A stretch of DNA of 64,000 nt from Emmonsiellopsis sp. PD_33 (taxonomy: Eukaryota; Ascomycota; Eurotiomycetes; Onygenales; Ajellomycetaceae), in NCBI GenBank assembly GCA_032988165.1, contig JANTQF010000015.1, forward strand, positions 180,475 through 244,474, in the 5' to 3' direction. Of this stretch, positions 11,499 through 22,249 are shown piece after piece. A model generated the notes under the pieces. That model was not told where the DNA came from and did not search any database. It saw only the letters and a list, made by a program, of their open reading frames with translations. The translations under genes and the position numbers were made by a program. Position 1 is the stretch's first letter. Each line of letters starts with the position of its first letter.

Positions 11499-12618
11499 GC
11501 CAGGTAGCAGTCATCTACAACGTGCGGCCTCCCTTCTTCGCTTTTTCTCATCGCACGGTGCGACGCGCGGTGTGCCATTACCATTCTATTTTGTTTACGG
11601 CGTCCGGCTTGCTTATGTTGTTTACCTGGCGCCTGGTTTTTATTACTGATTTTTAACTCTTGATTTTTATTTTCAGATACCATTCTTGCACTCACTTTTT
11701 TTTGGTGGCTATACCCCTATATCTTTCTCTGTTTGGATATTTTATCTTACCCGGGCGTTCGTGGCGGCTATTTTCTTTCCTGGAGTCTGTTTACTTGTCT
11801 GTCTCTATATTTATATCCTCCTGTTTGCATCTTCTTACCCCCTTCTCACCGCCATCTATCTCCTGTACCATACTACTCCTCGACCTCTTCCGAGGCCTTT
11901 TGCCGATTATCCTCTCTTTACATATGCATGCTTGACGTACATATATATCTGTACTTGTACCCAGGAAGAGATGTCGGTGGTACGTTTATATCATATTAAA
12001 CTATATTATATCTACGTTCTAGTCTACATTACCTTTGACATTCTGTTTTTCTAGCCAGCGTGATATGGTCAACCTTTCAAGTCATAGAGGCCATATCCAT
12101 GAATATGTGAAGGAATCCTTGACGCTTGAGTGCACAACTGTTTCACAGTAATCAGGGTAAGCTGTCGAATTGGCCTCGTATTAGATCTTTGCCCTTGAGC
12201 ATCCGGACGCAACCACACATAGTCGCAGTAGGTCTGTTGCAGTGGAAAGGCGGTGGATGATATTGTGATTCTGACAGCCCTAAGATATATATTTCCCCCA
12301 AGAATAAATACCAGCTATGCTTTAGCCGTCAAGATTGCAGCTTTGTAAGCACAATCATTAATTAACAATAGTAAGAAAACACCACAAGATGAGATCATCA
12401 CCTATACCCACACAAACTCAGCAATCTCACTGGTGTATGTACAGATTTCCCACCCGACCCCCTCTCCAGCCGCCTACATGGATAGCCCTGTAGGGCAAAG
12501 AAAATCACGTGACAGAAAACTATCTGAGTCAGCCGCCAAGCCGCTAACGTTACATAACCCAATTTTCCCCACCTCTCGCACAAATAACCACAAGCGACCG
12601 AATCCTCTCAATAAGCGA
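11499..12618 (+). other. 3' region of the LIM gene, no further gene seen
   Basis: Strongly T-rich with TTTT and TATAT tracts (11600-12060), typical of fungal 3'UTR and polyadenylation sequence. ORFs of 88-122 codons here are hydrophobic translations of T-rich DNA in three overlapping frames and are not credible genes. The last part (12400-12618) is the upstream region of the tRNA gene. Confidence 0.55.
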
Positions 12619-12690
12619 GGACCTGTGGCGCAACGGTAGCGCGTCTGACTCCAGATCAGAAGGTTAAGTGTTCAAATCACTTCGGGTTCA
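12619..12690 (+). tRNA. tRNA-Trp (anticodon CCA)
   Basis: A 72-nt cloverleaf can be drawn. The acceptor stem GGACCTG pairs with CGGGTTC (with G-U pairs), followed by discriminator A. The D-arm is GCGC/GCGC around AACGGTA. The anticodon stem TCTGA/TCAGA encloses loop CTCCAGA, which gives anticodon CCA. The T-arm AAGTG/CACTT encloses TTCAAAT. The internal B box (GTTCAAATC) is present. No intron and no encoded CCA tail, as normal for eukaryotes. Confidence 0.95.
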
Positions 12691-12710
12691 TTTGTTGAAT
12701 TGGTTCCTCT

Positions 12711-12722
12711 TCTTTTTTTTTT
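12711..12722 (+). terminator. RNA polymerase III T-tract after tRNA-Trp
   Basis: A run of about a dozen T residues begins about 20 nt after the tRNA 3' end and should terminate Pol III transcription. Further T-runs follow at about 12732-12739 and 12780-12792. Confidence 0.6.
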
Positions 12723-13266
12723 TGGTGTTTTTTTTTTAGAGGTGGAGGGTGGTGATGCCCATGATATTTCTTTTATTTCATTTTTTTTTTTTGGTTTGAA
12801 ATTCCAACAAGGTCGCATGAATGTGTAGAGAAGTGGCATGGATAAACGCATATCATAGAAGTTCCCATGTTTCCCAACGCTCTGGATGTTTGTCAAGGAG
12901 TAACTTAGTGTATGCGCACCGCATCGAATATCGGGTACCTTCCATCTATCCAACCTACTGTTTTGGGATCTGTGTCTTTGTGAATTAACGACTCTGTGGT
13001 TTTTGGTCTTTCGTTCCGGAGAGTGATGTGCACATGGGGCTGATAAACTGTACTGAGAGGGAAGAAGATAAATGAAGTCTCTCTTGCATCCCAGTCTTGA
13101 ATATCTTGGTGTTTCGGTATACAAACAAAGTAAGCTGATGGGAAGCTTGTCATAAAGAATGGAGCTAAGAATGAAGAACACAAACCCTTCCGTAATCCGC
13201 CAATCGCACCGATGCTCAAACGAGGGTTAAATAGTATGTAGAAAAAAGATTTCAATACAGATAGAA
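12723..13266. other. Intergenic, 3' side of the GDPD gene
   Basis: Sequence between the tRNA and the stop codon of the leftward phospholipase gene. Minus-strand ORFs of 125 and 169 codons lie downstream of that stop and have no domain or splice continuity with it. They are read as 3'UTR noise. Confidence 0.5.
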
Positions 13267-14614
13267 TCAAGGCTCTCTCCATTCATCATACCCTTCGTAT
13301 GGCTCCTTGGTAAATTCTTTTAGATCAGCTGGATGGATGATGGCAAACACACCGCCTAACAAAAACATCACAACGGCCGACATCAGCACATTGATACGCT
13401 GGAGGACTGTAATACCATCGTCCTCATCTGCCAACCCGTCATACCGGAGTCGAGCTGCCTCCCATTCACCAGAGACTCTTTGGAACTTCGTCGGGTCGTC
13501 AGTGACGACGCCATCGACTTCATTCCGTACGCTGCATCGCATGAATGATTCTTCGTTCACCGTCCAGACGAATATTTGTCGTTGGGCTTCTTTGACATCT
13601 GCTAGAAACTGGGCGCCTCCGGGACCCATGAGGGCCTTTTGCTTGATGTTGAAAGAAATGTTGGGGATACGGAGAAATTGGCGTGCGTATATCAGGGAAT
13701 ATGAAATAACGGCAACCGAGAACGATGGAAGGTATGTGTGGCATAGAGGAAGATATTCAGCCTAAGAAGGTAAGAGTAAGCACGGCGTAGTTCGACATAT
13801 TAATAAATACAGTGAACCTACCGCCCAGCAGCCGAGTATTATTCTATTGTTCCATGGACGATGATTGGAGGGAACGGACTGTAAGGTGCTAGCGATAGCT
13901 CGCATTATCATGCCGGAGTCATTATCAAGCTATTCCAGAGTAGTTACATCAGCAAGACGTGTAAAGGTAGGGTCAATTATGTGGAACAAACCTTTATATC
14001 TAATAACAGCCACACGTGTGCTCGTTTAGGCGATGAGAGATATCGCAATAAATCAAGAAGCCGCGGCATTGGTTCAAAAGGCACTCTCGTGGTGCGTAGA
14101 GAACTAAGATATCTCCAATCACAGTCGACAATCCGCTTGTTTATTCCATAGCATCGTTGCAGAGTTGCATCCTTCAGGTAGATCGTCAGAAGAGAAGCAC
14201 GAAGCAGCGGTTCAACCACAGAACATTTGGGCTATACATGAGATATAACAACCACCCCGTCTTTGGAAAGGTGCATGTCCGCCTCGAGAGCCTGCGCTCC
14301 TACATTGATGGCATGAACAAATGCGCTCATCGTATTTTCGGGGTATCTAGATTTGAACCCACGGTGGGCAATGGTAAATGGGACGGCTGGTGTTCCGTCT
14401 TTATGCTGATGGGGACTTGTCCACGTTGCTGGATATAAGTCAGCCATAGATGTACAAATATCTTTAGAGTATGAGTGTATTGTTAGGGCTTACCCTTTGG
14501 GAAGCGACTCGGTACTTCCAGTTGCTCAGATGGACTTGGTGTGGATGATTGGGCTCTAAAGTTATATCTGAGGGTTTCTGCCACATTCTCTACCGTTGGG
14601 GTTTCCGCATTCAT
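13267..14614 (-). CDS. Phosphatidylglycerol phospholipase C-like GDPD-family protein
   Basis: Model: complement(join(13267..13761, 13822..13929, 13992..14171, 14238..14461, 14494..14614)), 375 aa. The glycerophosphodiester phosphodiesterase signature is complete: IAHRG (His73-Arg74), PENT (82-84), LEADMH (Glu100, Asp102) and, across an exon junction, VVISH|DATLQRC (His115). The C-terminal half has FVWTVN and DGVVTDDP, then one hydrophobic segment (VLMSAVVMFLLGGVFAII) close to the end. That layout is the one of yeast Pgc1, which clears phosphatidylglycerol by phospholipase C action on lipid droplets and mitochondria. Introns are short (32-66 nt), and two appear to use AAG acceptors. The start at 14614 is the first in-frame ATG; Met46 is an alternative start. 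Confidence 0.85.
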
Positions 14615-15271
14615 GGTGGTAGATGGGTTTAGGGCTGGGGGTTTTGATCCGCTTGAAGGGAACTCCGTGGCTCCGTAGGTGACTCTCAAAGTAGACGTCA
14701 AAGCACCGGTAAAAAAATTGCTGGAGAGACTCTGGACACCCTTTTCATGCGGTAAGCAAGAACAAATGTGTGACAAGAGGAGGGTGAACTTCAACCGCCT
14801 ATTCCTTTTATACTTTGTATAAAACGAATGGTGGGAAGTTTCAGCAGCACGAGGGGAAGAATAGAGAGAACAAAACGCTCATAGCCATCATGCCAGCATA
14901 GATAGGGCAATATTTGACGTCTAGAATCGACTATCTTAAGGAAGGGTCTATAGAAACATATGCTAGAGCCAAAGAGCCTGAGTGCTTGAGAAACGAGGGA
15001 TTGACCAGGGGAACAGGAAAATAAAAGGGAACAGGAAGAAAAGGAAAAGAAGAGCGGGACAGAGGGGAAGTCATGGCTAGTTACAGGAGGATCATCTGGA
15101 GGTCACTTGGATGTGTTTTGTCATAGATTGTGGCGGGAGACGAAGCATAGATGATACTTCAACTGCACCAGGACCCCCTTGCTGCGACAACTGCAGTCTT
15201 TTCCAAGGGCCAACAACCACTAACCTGATTCGGTCTGTTGGCCAAGGCCGAAAGCGGCATGGCGCCATCCA
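14615..15271. other. Upstream region of the GDPD gene, no gene seen
   Basis: Host-type sequence between the phospholipase start and the first transposon. A/G-rich between 14990 and 15075. No convincing ORF (the best is 75 codons, no domain). The repeat block begins abruptly at 15281. Confidence 0.5.
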
Positions 15272-15280
15272 AAAGGGATT
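15272..15280. repeat. 9-bp target site duplication, left copy (element A)
   Basis: AAAGGGATT immediately precedes the element end GGGTTCAGC and recurs exactly at 18140-18148. Confidence 0.92.
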
Positions 15281-15426
15281 GGGTTCAGCTAAATCAACCC
15301 CAGGTTTACACTATTTCGACCCCATTTTTTCGCGCTAGTCCTAATCAGGAAAAATAAGCAGTCTATTTCGACCCCATGACTGGCACACTAAGCCTAATTG
15401 GGAAATATATGGTCTATTTGCACCCC
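15281..15426 (+). repeat. Element A left terminal inverted repeat
   Basis: Near-identical to the reverse complement of 17994-18139, differing mostly by transitions. It contains internal subrepeats: a box reading AACCCC/GACCCC/CACCCC recurs four times, at about 15294-15300, 15318-15323, 15370-15375 and 15421-15426. It alternates with a CTAAKCCTAATYRGGAAA-type block. Confidence 0.85.
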
Positions 15427-15939
15427 CCTGCTGCAGGCTGCCACAGGGGGGAGAGGGAGATTTTCAAAGCATATTACAGGCATCTTCCTTAATTAATCTC
15501 ACAGTAGATAAGAAATGATAGGAATAGTGCTATTAACAGCCAAAAAATAGAGGTAGACAATTGTAAGATATCAAATATAAGGGGAATATTGAAAAATGAA
15601 GGAAATCTATGAAATCTACCCAGAAATCTCTCAGTTCCACACATTTTCCATGTTTATATTAAAAATGTTCTGCATGCTCTGCATTTGAACATTCAAATTG
15701 TTATTCTCAACCATAATGGGCACCCTACCCCCCCTACCCCTACCCCCCTGTCCCTATCCCTACAGGCACCTGTGGGGACATCCTCATCCTCTTGCCCATG
15801 TAGGGGGTGCTGTCAGATCTGCCACTAGATCCACCACCCATTGATCTCTCTTCAACATCAAATCAACCTGTTCAAATCATGAGAGGATTCACCCACTCAC
15901 TGCAATGAGAGCTATATGACTATGTGAACATGAAACTAT

Positions 15940-16413
15940 CTATTCTGGTTTATCAACTGCCAGGTAGTAATCAATTGGTTCTGAATCTGAGGCATCAAGA
16001 TACCAGTGTGGATTAAACTCTTCTACCATCAAGTACATTCCATTAATAAGGTGCTGTTGAATAATGTGGGCACAGAGGAGTCCCATAGTGGTTTGAAGGT
16101 AGCCTGTACAGGGAGAAAGGCAAGTATCTGCATCTAAATTGAACTGCTTCATAACATCCAGGATTTTATCAAAGGTGTAGGGTGATATAACAGTTATACA
16201 GTCTTTAAACAGCAGTTTTGTATGTCTATGGTCCCAACTGATTTTTTTGCTGGCAATCTCATTGAGAATCTCCAGATTCCATATAGTAAGATAATTGCAA
16301 AGATGTAGGATTACATTGCCAACATGAGAGATACTGGCATGAGGCAGAAGATTCTTTATTACTTTGTAGTACCCCTTTGCTTGCAATGTTGCAAGATTTC
16401 CATAGTGAATCAT
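15940..16413 (-). pseudogene. C-terminal fragment of MULE A transposase (157 codons open)
   Basis: The longest surviving open frame of element A (SHVGNVILHLCNYLTIWNLE...). Equivalent sequence in B (around 18890-19330) and C (around 35020-35480) is broken by stops, showing that this is the transposase C-terminal part and not a separate gene. Upstream frames in A are closed by stops. No function expected. Confidence 0.75.
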
Positions 16414-16869
16414 TTGATTGACCTAGGCTGCCATAATCTTTTTCTTGTGAGGAATCCATTAATTTGCTAAATAGTTAATAATAGCAGGATAGAGCATCTG
16501 ATATTTGCAGTAAAATGCCTCCCAGGTGATAGTATATTCCTCCTCAGTAATCACATAGAAAAACATTGAGATATCTGCATTGATAGATTCAAATGTTGCA
16601 TTGATGTGGGTGGTAATTGTTATATCAGAAAGGTCTTAATGTAAAGATTCATCATGCAGGTGTTTTTTAATGAACACCTGTATATTACACTTAATGTACT
16701 ATATACAGAGCAGGTATTTTGTACATGATGATGGTAAGGTATAAAAATATGCCATAATAAATGAGAAATCAGCATCACTGATGATGGTGGCAGGGTAAGG
16801 GATTTAGCAGGTTATACAGTATATTTGTAGCAGGTAATTCAGCAACTATATATACATTTAAGTTATTTC

Positions 16870-17943
16870 CCTCATAAACATACCACCTATATAGAATGTG
16901 CAATTCATAGACATGCAACCAACTATATTAACCATTGAGAGGTTGAAGTGGTTAACCTTATATGTAGCATCTATAAGGATGACCTCAGGGAAATTGTGTA
17001 GGAAGGCCAGGAAGACCTTATGAAAGAAGACAATCTGAGTAATCTAGTTATCAACATCTCTGATGTCAAAAATAATGAAATTATCTGCAAAATCCATGAG
17101 AGTCACTTGTATTTGAAGATGCCCAGCCAAAATTCAATGTTATATAACCTGCTATTGATTATATATATCCTTCACAGTAATTGCTAGATTCCTATTAAAT
17201 TCATGCTGCACCAATATCATCATTTGACAGGCTGTCAACCTGCCTGTTAAATATTAATCAATTGATAGCAACACCTACTTGATATCTTGATGTCTGTATA
17301 GGGGTAATGCAATCTCATCTGCTGAGCCATGATTATGGTGTGAATTCATGACTGTTAACATCTAGTCCCTATCAAACCTATTAAATGCCTCATTGCCACT
17401 GTGGTTATAGAGCCATAGTATAAATAGGCAGTCTATCTTGTGTGTTGATGTGTGGGGTCTCTTAATCTGATGACTGTCAATTACCATATATTTTGATTCA
17501 TAACTGCTACCCCTATCACACCATAGGTAAACTTGCTGTTCTGTCTCTCAAATCCAGTCAAGGATTTACTTATTACAGCACCAAATTGTGACAGCATAGC
17601 TGTAAGAGCAAGCCTAGTTATTGATATACTGTCTGGCATCTGCCTTAAAGGTGAAAATTCCTTCTGAGGGGGGGGGGAGTGCAGGCACAGGCACAGGTGC
17701 AGGCACAGGGCATTCATCCATAGGGAGGGTAGGGGTGGGATCAATTCCAACAACTTCTGCAATGCATTTCATAACAGTGAGAGTAGTGGTAGGGATTTCA
17801 TCATTTTCATGGTCAGAATCATCTAAATCACTAGGGGTACTGAAGAATTTGATATCACTGCTTCCATTCATGATAAAGATAGTGTAAAATAACATGTAGG
17901 GTAGTTCAATTTGATTTAATTCATAGAGGGTAGAGGACAACAT
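16870..17943 (-). pseudogene. N-terminal and catalytic part of MULE A transposase, broken
   Basis: The open start at 17943 gives about 110 residues with an acidic DDSDHENDE stretch and a Pro-Val/Ala repeat. After several stops the frame continues through a Cys/His-containing FAR1-like region (SHHNHGSADE near 17330) and the transposase core with the first acidic catalytic motif (ILIDATYK). Stops are of the TAG/TAA type produced by C-to-T changes in Gln codons. Dead copy. Confidence 0.7.
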
Positions 17944-17993
17944 TGTGAGTTGGCACAGGAGGCTGGAGCTATTCTACTAATAACTAAGCAGAT

Positions 17994-18139
17994 TGGGGTG
18001 TAAATAGACTATATATTTCCCAATTAGGCTTAGCATGCCAGTTGTGGGGTCAAAATAGATTGCTTATTTTTCCCAATCAGGACTAGTGTGAAAAATGGGG
18101 TCAAAATAGTCAAAACACAGGATTGATTTAGCTGAACCC
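17994..18139 (-). repeat. Element A right terminal inverted repeat
   Basis: Inverted partner of 15281-15426. It ends GCTGAACCC directly before the second target-site copy. Confidence 0.85.
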
Positions 18140-18148
18140 AAAGGGATT
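18140..18148. repeat. 9-bp target site duplication, right copy (element A)
   Basis: AAAGGGATT, identical to 15272-15280. Confidence 0.92.
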
Positions 18149-18186
18149 AGCATTAAGAGAATTTCCTGTTTCAGCAGGTTTATTTG

Positions 18187-18340
18187 GAGTCCAGCTAAAT
18201 CAACCATAACTTTTATTTAAATTGACCACAAGTCCACTGCTAAACCTGATTAGGAATATTAAGTGATCTAAATTGACCATGATTTACATCACACTAAACT
18301 CAATTAGGAAAAAGGGGAGTCTATTTCAACCATGGTTGCT
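18187..18340 (+). repeat. Element B left terminal inverted repeat
   Basis: Starts GAGTCCAGCTAAATCAACC. Internal boxes read AACCA/GACCA/GACCA/AACCA, differing from the C-rich boxes of A and the CACCA boxes of C. Matches the inverted sequence at about 34110-34261, mostly with transition differences. Confidence 0.75.
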
Positions 18341-20569
18341 TAGTAATATACATATAGAGAGAGGTAGAGAAAGTTAGATTCCAAGGGGGATTCAATGATT
18401 AATCTATCTCTAGATAAGAGAAGATAGTAATAGTGCTAGAGACAGCTAAAAAACAGGAGAAAATTCATGTAGATGATTACATAATATCTAATATTCAGAG
18501 AAAACATGAAAAATAATGGAAATTACTTAACTATTATTATTCTATTTAGTTTTGCATGTTTTCTATATTTATATTAAAAATGCCCTGCATGCTTTTAAAT
18601 TGAATGTTTAATTTATTATTCTTAACTATAATAAGTGTATTATCCTCTCTACCTCTACCCTTACTTCTACTTCCTCATCTCTATCTCTATGAGCATTTAT
18701 AGGGCTAACTTTACTGAGGCTGAGATTATTCCACTTCTACTATCTATATATCTACTGCCTGTTAATCTCTATCCAACATCATATCAATTTATTTAAATTA
18801 TGAGAGGATTTATCTACTTCTTATCATTAAAGCTATATGAGAGTGTGATTATGAGAGGATCTACTCTAACTCTACAACTATAAGGTAATAATCAATTGAT
18901 TTGAGGACTAAGGCATTTAAATACTAATAGTAGTGGAAGTTCTTTACCTGTAGAATAATCCTATCTATAAGATGTTGCTGAATAATGTGAGCACAGAAGA
19001 GTCTCATAGTGATATGAAAATAGCTAGTATAAAGAGAAAGATGAGTAATTATATCTAAATTCTACTATCTCATTATATTAAGGATTTAATTAAAGGTGTA
19101 GGGTGATATAACTACTATACATTCTCTAAATAGTGGGTTTTGATGGTTATAATTGTAAGTGATTTTTTTAGTAGTAATCTTACTCAGAATCTCTGGATTC
19201 TGTATGTTGAGATAATAGTATAATTATAGAATTATATTATTAATATGAGTAGTACTAGTCTGAAGAAAAAGTTCCTTTATAACCTTATAATAGTCCTCAG
19301 TGCATGATGTTGCAGTATTTCTAAAGTAAGTTACTTAATTCACCTATAATGTCATGATCTTTTCCTTATGAGAAAGCCACTAATTTGATATATATACTAG
19401 AATAGTGGGATTTTCTATTAGATATTTATGGTAAAATGCCTGCTAGGTAATAGTATATTCATCCTGAGTGGCAGTGTTAAAAAATGTTGAGATATCTGCC
19501 TTAATGGAATCACATGTTATATTAATGTAGTGAGAGATTATAGAATCTAGCAGGTTTCCCTAGTATAATACTTCATTATAAAGATGTTTTTTAATGAATG
19601 TCTAAATGTAATGTTTAATGTGCTAAATACAAAGTAGATATTTAATATTTAATAATATCTAGAAATATACTGCAATGAATGAAGAATCTGCATCACTAAC
19701 TATAGTCATAAAATAAAGAATTTAGTAGGCAAGTTAGTACATTAAGAGTAGATGTCTCAACAGCTAGTTATAAAAATCTAATGTCTTATACATGAACACT
19801 CTACTGATATAAAATGTGCAATTCAGAGAGGTGCAACTAATAATATTAATTATTAAAAGATTGAAGTGGTTGATCTTATATGTAGTGTCTATAAGAATAA
19901 CCTTTGAAAAATTAAATAAGAATACTAAGAAATCTTTATGAAAGAAGATAATGTGTGTAATCTGATTATAATGATTTCTTTTATTGAAAATAATGAAATC
20001 CTCTGCAAAATTTATGAGAATGACTTGTATTTGAAGATGGCCTGCCAGGCATTTTTAGTTTATAATCTGGTAATAATTATGAATATCCTTTAGTATAATT
20101 ATAAGATTTTCATATTCTCTCTGAATTAGTGTTATTATTTGATAGACTGTTAAACTGCCTGTTAAATAATATTTAATTAGCCTTTATATATAGTATATAT
20201 TTTGATGTTAGTATAGTGATAGTGCAATCTCATCTACTAGACTATGATTATGAGATGGCTCTAGAATCTTCAAGTAATAATCATAGCCTTAATCACTATA
20301 ATTATAGAGCTGTAGAGAGAATGAGCATCCAGTTTTTTATATTAATATATGAGATCTTTTAGCCTCATAATTAATAACTATATGTCTTTTCTCATAAGTG
20401 CTACCTCTATCACACTGCAGGTAAACAGTCTGTTTGGTGATTTAAAGCTGTTTGAGAAATCATATATTATTATACTGAATGTGAAGAGTGTAGCTGTATG
20501 AGTACACTTAGTTATCAATAAATTTCCTAGTCTCTATAAGATTAATGAATATCCCTTCTGAGGAGGATT

Positions 20570-20660
20570 AAAGCTCTATAGAGTATTTATCTATAGAGTA
20601 TTTATTTATAGAATATTCATCTGCAGGGTGTTCATCTGCAGGATATTCATCTACAGGCAG
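20570..20660 (-). repeat. 15-bp tandem repeat coding a degraded pentapeptide array
   Basis: Read on the minus strand, six units of the type P-[AV]-D-E-[HY] drift into S-I-D-K-Y through GCA-to-ATA and GAA-to-AAA transitions. They lie in the acidic leader of the B transposase, where A and C instead carry Pro-Val/Ala repeats. Confidence 0.65.
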
Positions 20661-20809
20661 GAGAATAGAAAGAAGAGTAGAGAAAATAAGGCTATTAATT
20701 TCAATAACTTCTGTATCTTCTATAAGATTATCTATAGAGCATTTAATTGTAGGTAGGAGTGTAGGCAGGGGGGTAAGGTCATTAATTTCAATAATTTCTA
20801 CATTATTTT

Positions 20810-20814
20810 TTATG
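20810..20814. repeat. 5-bp target duplication, left copy (outer Gypsy)
   Basis: TTATG before the 5' LTR pairs with CTATG at 33865-33869 after the 3' LTR. The one difference is a C/T transition. Confidence 0.75.
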
Positions 20815-21183
20815 TATCATGATAGCATGCCAAGTCTGAAAGCCTGCTACATTATGTTAATGATCAGGTTGATTTGATTATTCTCTAACTCTATAACAGG
20901 CTGCATCAGGCCAGTATATGTGTATCATCAATATTAGGGTAGTATAGTTATATTATCATCTAAATCTATATATAGAACAGGCTGACCCCTAGTATTCTAA
21001 GAACTAGTAATTTATTTCTTAATTAATTCTATCTATTAGTATCACTTCATTCTATTTCTACATGCTATTAATTAGTTTATCTTTATATCCTGATCCACTC
21101 TTACTTCTTAAGATCAAAGTGGAACCATCTCTACTATACTTATTATATAAAGTAGTAATGAGTTTCTACTACCCAGCCTTATA
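20815..21183 (+). repeat. 5' LTR of outer Gypsy element (369 bp)
   Basis: Same length as 33496-33864 and aligned without gaps at the ends. In the first 65 bp every difference seen is a transition, as expected of RIP acting on a duplicate. Confidence 0.9.
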
Positions 21184-21206
21184 AGTTTAAATTACTCCTC
21201 TAATTA

Positions 21207-22240
21207 TTGCAGAGGCAAGCTATTAGTAGCATGTTAACATCAAAGCTAATTACAGTGATTTATAGCTCTAATTATGATGTCTTTACTTCCTCTGACTCTA
21301 AAGCATCTGAACTGAATAACCCATCAAGTCATACTATTTTCACTTACAATGAATCTATAAAGATCTTACAAGAAGAGGTTACTCTTTCTAAATATTATAA
21401 TATTAAGATAGGTAATTCAACATCTTATTATGAGAAATCTATCAATAAGTACTGTACATTTATCTGTTTTCTCAAATATAAATATAAGTTAGCTCCTGAA
21501 AAATTCTCTCATAATCATGCTCATATCCTGTATGCTGCAACATGACTATGAGGAACAGTCAAAACAACTTAGAGTATTAAGAAGTTAGAATTATACTATG
21601 AAGAGATAATATTTAACTAAAATAAATTTAAAGAGTTCCTTATGAATCAACTTGAGGATCATTATAACTATAGCTATCTTACTGCTTCTCAATTTTATGA
21701 TTTAATTCAACAAGAGAATTAATCAGTTCATACTTTTGAAGCTTCTTTTAATGAATATTAGAATGAACTTGAACATTACCTTCATACCTTATGAATGCAG
21801 CTTTTTTATGCTAAGCTACATCCCTCAATTTAGAATACTATCAATAATTATCAGACTATTCTAATGGATTGAATAGAGCTAGTTAATCTAGTATCTCATC
21901 TTCAATCTTAATTGAAGAAATCCTGACAATCTTCTCAGCAAAATCAATCTACTGATATGAGTGCTGATTTTCATAATATCAGGCATTCTATAGTTATCAG
22001 TGTGAATGAGAAGGATATGAAATATAGGTAAGATAAATTTATTTTAAAGCTATTTCTCAAGCCTACTAATAACATTTCTTCAAAAGAGTAAAAGAACAGA
22101 GAGGATAAGAATCTCTATTTTAATTATGATAAATCTAGTTATTATGTAAAGGATTACTAGTCTGATAAAGAAAAGAAAAAGGACAGTAAAGATGTTCTAA
22201 AAATCTCTACAGTTCAAACAGAAGATACTTCTAATTAGTA
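21207..22240 (+). pseudogene. gag remnant of outer Gypsy, with erased zinc knuckle
   Basis: Open for 112 codons from 21207, then broken. Near 22110-22157 the translated stretch LYFNYDKSSYYVKDY sits where a retroviral-type CCHC zinc knuckle belongs. Each expected Cys reads Tyr, and His reads Tyr, all explained by single C:G-to-T:A changes. Confidence 0.75.
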
Positions 22241-22249
22241 ATAATTATA

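Larger units (their letters stand above)
15281..18139 (-). mobile_element. Mutator-like (MULE) DNA transposon A, RIP-degraded
   Basis: The 2,859-bp element has TIRs of about 146 bp (15281-15426 and 17994-18139, starting GGGTTCAGCTAAATC) and a perfect 9-bp target duplication, the length typical of MULEs. Transposase remnants lie on the minus strand. About residues 1-110 read from 17943 form an acidic/Pro-rich leader, then a FAR1-like zinc/DNA-binding stretch (WECDRGGSYESK near 17490-17530). Next is the MULE catalytic core (FPEVILIDATYKVNHFNL near 16930-17000), then a C-terminal ORF at 15940-16413. Many TAG/TAA stops sit where CAG/CAA are expected. A is the least mutated of the three copies and still has CpG in its left TIR. 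Confidence 0.85.

Noticed and set aside
11660..12054. Hydrophobic ORFs resembling membrane proteins
   Set aside because: T-rich 3'UTR gives Phe/Leu/Tyr-rich translations in three frames at once.
15700..15790. Possible CRISPR-like or satellite repeat in C-rich sequence
   Set aside because: Only irregular CCCCTACC tracts, no regular spacer structure; part of MULE A.
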